Source: Elgaria multicarinata webbii
Taxonomy: Eukaryota; Chordata; Lepidosauria; Squamata; Anguidae
Direction of reading: 5' to 3'
Assembly (NCBI RefSeq): GCF_023053635.1
Contig: NC_086173.1
Span: 144,865,197 to 144,929,196 of the forward strand
Length of the DNA: 64,000 nt
Both the position numbers and the translations under genes were made by a program. Shown one piece after another: positions 47,591 to 64,000 of this stretch (positions are counted from its first letter, which is position 1; each line of letters opens with the position of its first letter). The notes beneath the pieces were generated by a model. The model did no database searches, was not told the DNA's origin, and was given only the letters and a program-made list of their open reading frames with translations.

Positions 47591-49489
47591 AGCTGTACAT
47601 GATTTTAACAATGTCAGTGAATACCCAAGGAAAATTATTCTCCTTGGATGTGCATAACCTCAGTGGAACAATCTACATAAATACAAACCAGGCTTAGAGG
47701 ATTACCCGTGAAGACTTGATAGGTTTAACTTGAGAAGGTACTTACTCATGCCAGATGGAACTGATGAAATTTCTACTGTTAGAGGATTGCTTAAGGTGCC
47801 ATATAATTCTTGCATCTGTCATTGTGGAACCAACTGAATGGAGGATCTTCCTATTTGATTGCACTGGGGCCTTCATAGGAAGTGTAGTTTGGATCACAGC
47901 TTTTTAAATTTATTACCTGCTGCTACACAATGCCACACAGGACAACTCTGTCCGTTACATCTAACCGCCTAGGAAATGAAGGATGAACCAATTCCCGCCT
48001 GACACCAGATATTATCTGACTCACATTGGGCTGCTTATGATGAGAGGCCTTTAATTCAGTAGCAAAAGGGCTAAACCACTACAAGGTGGCTGTATGATTT
48101 GGCCTCCAGCCACACTGTTAACAGCCACTCAAGGCTGGTTAAGTAAAGGCCATGGGAAGTCTGCTCAGCTTTGACAGCCTGGCTGGTTCTTAACATGCTG
48201 TCAAATCTTAAGTGCCATTGCATCAGAACTTTCAATTCCACTCTTAGGCAAAGCAGGAATTTAACTCCACTTTAATGTCATGGGCTTAGGAAAAGTTGAT
48301 AAATATCATGCTTGCAATACTGACACTCCAATGTTACCTTACATAGGTCTGCAGCCACAAAAGTTAACATAACAGTGATTGCTGGTTGGAGCTTTGTTTT
48401 GAATTGCCATTTCAAAGAGTAGGTTTTATTGAAATAAAAATGTTATGTTTTGTGGTGGCTTTTATGCAGCCAGCCTTGGCAAGGTTTTGCCCTAAAAGGC
48501 AGCCTAGAAATACCTAAGCATACACATTTGCATTCTTACATAAGCAAATGCATTCTGTGACAAAGAAATATGCACTAGCCTAGCTCTCCAGATTGTGTTA
48601 AGACTTACAATTCCCATCATGACAAGTCAGCATGACCTTTGGAAAAGGCTGCAGTAACTGGCCACACTGAAAGTCCTCCTTGCCAGCCTCGTACTGTGAG
48701 TTGTTCACAGTGAATTCAAGAGAGCAAAGAGCTACTTGGAAGGGGATACCTACTGTTTCCTCTGCTGCTGGGCGAACAAAAAGGAGACTATCTATTACTC
48801 CTGTTCTCAAGGAAAACCATGCCAGCGCCTCAATATGATTGCAATAGGCATTTATAATGAAGTCAAACATTTAAAAAGCTGAGCAGGACAACATATTCAG
48901 TGAAAGAATTGCAAACTCCAAGTAAGCAATAGCAGGGTGAGCGGCTCCTCAAACCCCTGCAAAGTTGCCTGGTAAAGTAGTTGCTAAAAGATGTTCCCTC
49001 CTGACAAAGGGGCCAATGCTGATTTAAAGAACTCTGTTCTCCCAAAATGCTCTTTCCCCAGGGAGTGTCTTGACTTATGTCCAGCCTTTCCTTTAGAAAC
49101 CACAAACCTCCCTCTCCCATGCACTACTGTCCCTTTTGTGACAACTCCCCACCCATTATACCATGGACACTTAGCCGGCTCCCATCAGGGCCTTTTACCA
49201 CCCCTGGTACCCAGGGCACATGAGTCCACCGCTGATCCTTGGAATAAGCACGCCTCTTACCTCACATGTAGATCTTAGTTTAGAACAGAGGCAGGCAACC
49301 CAGGGCTGACCAAATCCTATTGGAAGTTGCCCTGCATCACACCAAGTGTGACACCACGCATCACACTCTTATGCCACAGTACCTCTACAGAACTACAAGC
49401 ATTCACAGCTCTGTGCCTGCCTCTCATGACACAGTGATGATATTGCACTTAGTCAAGTGGGTGGGATGTGTCAAAGATGGGCAGAGACG
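47591..49489. other. Intergenic stretch, mostly without recognised features
   Basis: A faint LINE tail at 48440-48520 (ggcaaggttttgccctaaaa). A 90-codon antisense frame at 48870-48598 has no recognisable domain or splice context. Confidence 0.4.
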
Positions 49490-49645
49490 TGTATAGAGCA
49501 CAGCCACCTTCCCCAATCTGGTACCCTCCAGATGTTTTGGAAGACAACTTCCAGCATTCCTGACCATTGATCATTCTGGAAGTAGCTGAAGGGAATTCAA
49601 GTCCAAAACATCTAGAGAGCACCAGGTTGGGGAAGACTGGTGTAA
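49490..49645. mobile_element. Palindromic MITE (family A), full length
   Basis: ccaccttccccaatctggta ... gagcaccaggttggggaaga. About 330 bp from the RPS5 3' end. Confidence 0.8.
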
Positions 49646-49977
49646 AGGACAGCAAACTGTCAAGCTAACAGGAGGACTCTAACTCTACAGGACACAAACG
49701 CAGTGTCTGACAGGACTTCAGCAACACTGCAAACCAATCTGCAGTGTGCAACGTGACCGCACCTCTCCACTTCACTAACAGTTGAGTCAATATACACAAT
49801 GCCTTTGGATGGCGCTCTCAAACCACGACCCATCATCAAAAGCAAACTGCCTGTGAGGAGATGACCAAGGAAGCAGGAGCATCAGAGCAGACAATTTTTC
49901 TCTGATTCAAGTCAAAATCCCACATGCCTCAGAAAGTAAACTGCAATTCAGAGAAAATGAAACAGTATGAAATAAAA

Positions 49978-49983
49978 TTTATT
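49978..49983 (-). terminator. RPS5 polyadenylation signal AATAAA
   Basis: Reads AATAAA on the minus strand, 26 nt after the RPS5 stop codon. Cleavage is expected around 49955-49965. Confidence 0.85.
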
Positions 49984-50009
49984 TGCTTCGGACTTCCAGC
50001 ATGGGCTCT

Positions 50010-56142
<6,133 letters not shown>

Positions 56143-57203
56143 CTAAATGGGCCTACCGCTACCCTTCTGGCACTCCGATAGAATATGCTTTTATTGCCAC
56201 ACAAAAGTGGCTTTCTAACAAGTTTTAAGTGAGGACCTATATGTGTGCAGGCCTTTGTACAATTGCATGAAGTCTGTCTCCCATCTACAGACTTTTGTAC
56301 CAAATACCAAAGGGTAGTGGGTTACATGATATACACAGCATCAAGGCAGGGCTATGCAACACAACCCCACTGTCTATTCATATATAGAAGAAAGGGGGAT
56401 TTTGAATACCAGAATATGGATGCAGAGACCTTATCTTTGGATAAAATGTGGAGGCTTTGTGACTGCCCTTTTCCCTTCCTTTTGGAGGAAGAGAGAGCGA
56501 GATCTGCTCGTTTTCTTTTGGGAAGAGTGGGGAAAAGATGAGGATACGTGAGTTGGGCATCATATTTGGTGACAGGGGGAAGTAATGGAGGAGAGGATGG
56601 GAAAACAGGAAAAGCCCAGCAAGAGGTGAGGTACATAACAAACCCAGTAAAATGAAATATTTGGGGGTGGGGAAGGGGCGGGAACACCATGTGACTGTTA
56701 AACTTGGTCAAAAACTGTAGGGAAGCCCTTGTTAACTCTTGTGCAATCCTCTTTTTTAATGGTTTATAGCGTTTTATCCCGCTTGGGGATGATGGGAGTT
56801 GTAGCCTAATGCATCTGAAAGGCGCGGGGTGGGGGGTGAGAAAGCAACCCTAAGGAGTAGCTCAGGCTGATGTAACTGGCGATCCTTTCTCCCGCGGCAA
56901 CTCCGTGTAGGGAATACGTGGGAATTTGAACCCAGGTGCTCCCCGAACACTCTTGCCCGTCTGACTAGAGCAGCTTTACCGCCGCTGCTGCCCTCCCCTG
57001 GATTTCTCTCGCCCTCCCTTCCTCGGCCGCCGCATGCCTGGCAGGCAGAGCTCTCCCGGCCGCCTTCCCCACCCCACCCCTTCACGTGGAGGGCCCTTTC
57101 CAGCCCTCACCCTGACCGGTATCTTCTCCGCTGCCCCACGAGCACCACCGCCACCCTCCTCCGACCACACTTGCGCCCCCTTCCCCGCGCGGCAAAGGCT
57201 CAC

Positions 57204-57258
57204 ATGGAGGATCTTCGCTCCCCTCCCCGCGTCCCGCTCGCTGGCTCAGGCGGAAAAG
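57204..57258 (-). other. RPS5: RPS5 non-coding exon 1 with TOP start
   Basis: On the minus strand an oligopyrimidine CTTTTCC begins at 57258, the 5'-TOP signature of ribosomal protein mRNAs. A good donor (CCTCCAT|gtgagc) lies at 57204. The start site is inferred from the TOP motif and from a TATA-like ggataaga about 25 bp upstream. Confidence 0.6.
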
Positions 57259-57440
57259 GGCCACACACGGGGCTACCCAGGGTCTTATCCACGGGCTACC
57301 GGCTTCCGGCCACACCGTGCGCATGCGCACCGCCGCTGACTCCTTCCATAGAGGCGAACGAACTCCTCGCGTGGTTTGGCCCATGTTCTGCGCCTGCGCA
57401 GCTTTCCTCCTTTTCCGCTTCCGCTTCCGGGTGGCGGTTC
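57259..57440 (-). promoter_or_regulatory. RPS5 CpG-rich promoter with NRF1 and ETS motifs
   Basis: The GC-rich block contains a palindromic NRF1-type site gcgcatgcgcac near 57320, a second NRF1-like tgcgcctgcgca near 57390, and ETS-type ccggaag/cttccg motifs at about 57303 and 57414-57430. These are typical of housekeeping promoters. It is the densest CpG region near RPS5 and may fire in both directions. Confidence 0.6.
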
Positions 57441-59304
57441 GCAGGGTTGGTTGAGAAAAGTCTGTTTTTCTTAGGTTATGTTCCTTTTTCTTGTTGTTGT
57501 TGTTTTAAGAAAAGAAATCCTGCTACAGTTTTTCTCTCGCAATTTTAATCAACGATGTCATACAAGCTACGCCTGCTAAAATCCGTCTTTTCCACATAAT
57601 GACTAAAAGTGCGCGAGCCCTGCTCTCCCTTGTATCTGGCCAGCCCATAATAGCGAGGCCTCTAAGGCAGCCTTCCCCAACCTGGCGCCCTCGCGTGGTG
57701 TCAGACTGCAAGACCCATCGCTCCCACCCATCACCGCCTCACATATACAGACATTGTTGCTATGAAGTCTTATTTCTAAGCTGTTACAGATACTGGCATA
57801 CCCTAAATTCTCTCCAGGCATCGCTCTAGTACTGCTCTGCCCTCGCCAGGCTCTCTCCTTGCAAACCACAACTGCTCCATTCTCAGTCATGCTGTTGCCA
57901 TTCCCTGCACTGCCACATGAGAACCCCAGATCTCTTTATCATTCACTGCCCTTGCTCCTGGTGCAATAGTGCATTAAAATTGAAACTAGGACATGGTGGA
58001 AGTAGTTAAGCCACATTAACTAATATGGTGCATAGGAAATGTGATCATACGTACTTGGCACTACTTCTAACCATTCTCTTAACCCCCAGCCTGTCACTTT
58101 ATTGACTTTAAACTAATTTGGTTTCTGTCTTTTCGGCATATGTTGTATTAATTGCACTGTTCACATATGCACACCTCTTCTCCCTCTCCCATTCCTTAGC
58201 CTAGGAGAAACCCTGCTGCTGCAGGCCTGTGTTTTAGAGCCTTGCCAGGGAGTTATACATAATCCTGTTAATGAATCTGTCATGTTACCAGATTTGTGTT
58301 TGGAGTCAAGATGCAACCTGTGGCAAAGTGGCTGTCTGAGTGGGCTGCCTCTTACAATGTGGATGCTGTCTGGTGAGCCCTCTCCTAGCTTGATTAGTCC
58401 TGGTGTGCTCACCTGGCAGCACTGGGTGGGTAAGAGACACCATATATATTTCCTTCAGTTCCCCGGAGCAGTGCTATGGCACTGTGGGAAACTAAAATAA
58501 CCCTTGGCCACTTGGTGCTGTGGGTAGACATATTTAAGGAGGGTCAGGGCAGGCATTATCAGTGGGCTGTGCTGTGGCTTCAGCAGCTACCAAGAATACA
58601 GCTGACATCAAGCCTGAATAGACAGACAATACCATCAGTAATATTAAACAGCAGGCTTGCAAGCTATTTGCACCTAAGACTGATCCTGGTGACAGGGATG
58701 CCAAAGAAAGCAGGAAGATTTCTCATTCTCCCATGTGTACTGCTGCATATAGGACCTAGCCACCTCCTCTCTCATTGTAGGGTGGACTCTGAAGTCAGAA
58801 GCTAGTTTCCATATAATCTTGACCCCTGGTAAGTTTCAACGAAGCAGTGAATGGAGGAGGATCTCTCCTTCCTCCATCTCTCCCACCTTCCAAGCTGATA
58901 CCTAGAAAAGCTGGCCAGTTCTTAAATTTGGAGAGGAGAACTTATCCCTTCAAGAAGAGAACTCAGAACCCCCATTTTCACACAATTCTCTAACATTGAC
59001 TGTATAGTTGATATTTAGAACATAAAATCACATTAGTGACAGATTTGGAACAGTACTAACGCTTCTTGCAATGAATGAAGTCAAGCTCCCCTTAAGACTC
59101 TTGGGATTGCATTTCCATCACAAATCATGCTTTATATTATAATATTAATTTAAACCTAAGATGATTTGGTTTCTAGGCAAGCTAGTGTACTTCGTGCTAA
59201 AAGACTGCATTTAGTACTCCATTTTGCGATCACAAACAGTCACATATTCCTGCTTCACCAGTTGAGAAGAAATTCTTCTGGGCCATTCTAGGGTGTCCCA
59301 CCTC
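57441..59304. other. Intergenic region between RPS5 and the tektin gene
   Basis: Upstream of RPS5 and downstream of the tektin gene. A family A MITE fragment at 57665-57745 (ccttccccaacctggcgccc). No gene seen; short open frames are without support. Confidence 0.45.
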
Positions 59305-59310
59305 TTTATT
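59305..59310 (-). terminator. TEKTL1-like polyadenylation signal AATAAA
   Basis: AATAAA on the minus strand, 32 nt beyond the TAG stop. Confidence 0.75.
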
Positions 59311-59341
59311 TTATGCTGTTTATATTCATTTGCTGTGCTTC

Positions 59342-62475
<3,134 letters not shown>

Positions 62476-62879
62476 CTGGAGGGCAGAAGTGGCAAAAGGG
62501 AAAGATGAGTTCTTCTCAGTTCTCGATTGTGAATGGCGTATGACATGCACACACGCACCCAGCTTCGGTCACTTTTCATTGCTAGGGGAGTATTCTCTGA
62601 CATGTTGCCCGTTACTCTGTTCTAAGGAGAGATTCTACTGATTTGAGTCTAGCCAGTGTTTTTGCCATTGAACAACGCAATACAGAATTAACGGCTGGGG
62701 CGATTTAGACTTGACCATATTTTTGAAATGCCACAGATTTTTCCTTCCTGTTACGTCATTTTCCCGCCTCTGCTGGCGCCCAGACAGCCATTCAGGACCA
62801 CAAGCAGTGCCCATAGCAATGGAAGGGCTGCTTCTCTGATTTGGCATCTTTATCATCATGAGGCCCTAAATCCACTTAG

Positions 62880-63072
62880 AATCATCGAATAGCAGAGCTG
62901 GAAGGGGCCTATAAGGCCATCGAGTCCAACCCCCTGTTCAATGCAGGAATCCACCCTAAAGCATCCCTGACAGATGGCTGTCCAGCTGCCTCTTGAAGGC
63001 CTCTAGTGTGGGAGAGCCCACAACCTCCCTGGTTAACTGGTTCCATTGTCGTACTGCTCTAACAGTCAGGAG
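62880..63072 (-). repeat. CR1 LINE 3' end
   Basis: agaatcatcgaatagcagag, gcaggaatccaccctaaagc, gtcgtactgctctaacagtc. Confidence 0.85.
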
Positions 63073-63489
63073 GACTGGAAAAGCCTGGAATCTGAATTAT
63101 GTAAGCAACTGCTAGGAGAGACCACCACTCTCACCAATGAGTCCAAAGTATCTTTTTTTGTATCTTTTGGATAGGTTTTGTTGTACTTGTAAGCATTTTC
63201 TGAAATGTGGGATATAAACAAGAAAGAAATATCCCCTTCCCTATTGTGTTTCATTTTGATTTTCCCTTTGTCTCTTATGTGTCCTTCTTTGCTCCAGTGT
63301 AGTGCTTTTCGCAAGTATGCAAGAACTTCTTCTTAAGATGCCTTCTCCTATCAGAGGTTAGCTATCATTACAGTTATTTTTGTTTTTGAATGCCACTGCT
63401 CTAAATAATTGTATAGACGTACAGCTATACCATTCCTTCAAGTTCTTTAACCATGTTGTTCATCTTCTGCCCCCTGATCTTTTCCCTTG

Positions 63490-63632
63490 TATATTTATTT
63501 ATTTATTTATTTATTGCATTTCTATACCGCCCAATAGCCGAAGCTCTCTGGGCGGTTTACAAAATTAAGACAATTCAAAGTATATAACAACAGTATAAAA
63601 CCATAATATAAAATACAGTATAAAAGCACAAT
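63490..63632 (-). repeat. L2-like LINE 3' end with (TTTA)n
   Basis: (TTTA)n, accgcccaatagccgaagct, ctctgggcggtttacaaaat. Confidence 0.8.
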
Positions 63633-63977
63633 AAGTTGGAGTATGGTGTATTTTTCTCCTCAGATAATATGACCAAGATATTGTAATGCAAACAACAGTG
63701 CAGGAATGAAAATGGACCAGAGACACAGAAAGGGATGTACAGCGCACTGGGGTGCTTCCTTGTGAGAAGATGCATTCAAGAGGAAGGACTCCAGCCTGCT
63801 GCTTGATGCATGAGCCTTGGGAACTTAATTGCAAGCAGTACTACTTGTGAGTATGCACGTTAGCTGGCTGTTTCAAGCAGTTAGCTTGGAGGGACCATAA
63901 TCCTCTCAATAAGTTCCATCCGATGAGCGTTTTATTGCATTACTGGGCACTCACGGATTCCTCGGAGGTAGCTCACA

Positions 63978-63985
63978 TGACGTCA
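63978..63985. promoter_or_regulatory. Perfect CRE palindrome (TGACGTCA)
   Basis: Full cAMP-response element at the window edge, upstream of the visible part of the tektin gene. CREM drives many sperm genes through such sites, but whether this is promoter, intron or exon cannot be told here. Confidence 0.3.
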
Positions 63986-64000
63986 TCTGCCTCTCACTCG

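Noticed and set aside
48598-48870. 90-codon antisense frame starting MFDFIINAYCNH
   Set aside because: No recognisable domain, neighbouring exon or splice site; length is within chance for this base composition.
63950-64000. Possible tektin exon ending at a gtgagt donor near the window end
   Set aside because: The phase needed by the exon at 62475 meets an in-frame stop, so it cannot be the preceding coding exon; it may be non-coding or not an exon.

Overview
The window is vertebrate nuclear DNA, most likely from a squamate reptile (lizard or snake). Spliced exons of vertebrate genes are embedded in CR1-clade and L2-like LINE tails, three kinds of tRNA-derived SINE, and many short palindromic DNA transposons (MITEs). 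The squamate assignment rests on recognising this repeat mix by eye; it is not a database match. There is no bacterial, phage or CRISPR content, and I saw no recognisable retroviral or LTR element.

Four host genes can be read. (1) GABBR1, GABA-B receptor subunit 1, + strand, 305-27234: the last 14 coding exons (628 codons plus stop), covering part of the ligand-binding lobe, all seven membrane helices, the coiled coil and the C-terminal tail. Every exon junction keeps frame. The 5' part of the gene lies before the window. A probable 3'UTR runs to about 28990. (2) RNF225-like gene, - strand, 32894-33544: an intronless coding region for a membrane-anchored RING E3 ligase. A probable non-coding 5' exon and GC-rich promoter lie about 7 kb upstream, at 40334-40730. 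(3) RPS5, - strand, coding exons 50010-56112, with a non-coding TOP-type first exon and CpG-rich promoter near 57204-57440. It encodes a complete 203-residue ribosomal protein uS7. (4) A tektin-family gene, most like TEKTL1/CCDC105, - strand, 59342-62475: the last four coding exons (191 residues). Its 5' exons lie beyond the window.

The four genes do not form a pathway: they serve synaptic GABA signalling, ubiquitin ligation, translation and the sperm axoneme. The interest of the layout is evolutionary. In human, RPS5 and RNF225 are neighbours on 19q13.43 while GABBR1 sits in the extended MHC on 6p, so their adjacency here may reflect an older linkage.

Most of the rest is transposon sediment. 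The most striking structure is a near-perfect inverted repeat of about 0.97 kb (37283-38249), bounded by 15-bp target duplications and inserted inside an older palindromic MITE. Others are a 45-bp minisatellite in a GABBR1 intron (23679-23992), a 102-bp inverted repeat pair (42412-42513 and 43061-43162), two large unclassified palindromes (9660-9980 and 15670-16300), and two G-quadruplex motifs just after the GABBR1 stop codon. I found no evidence of a new multi-gene system.
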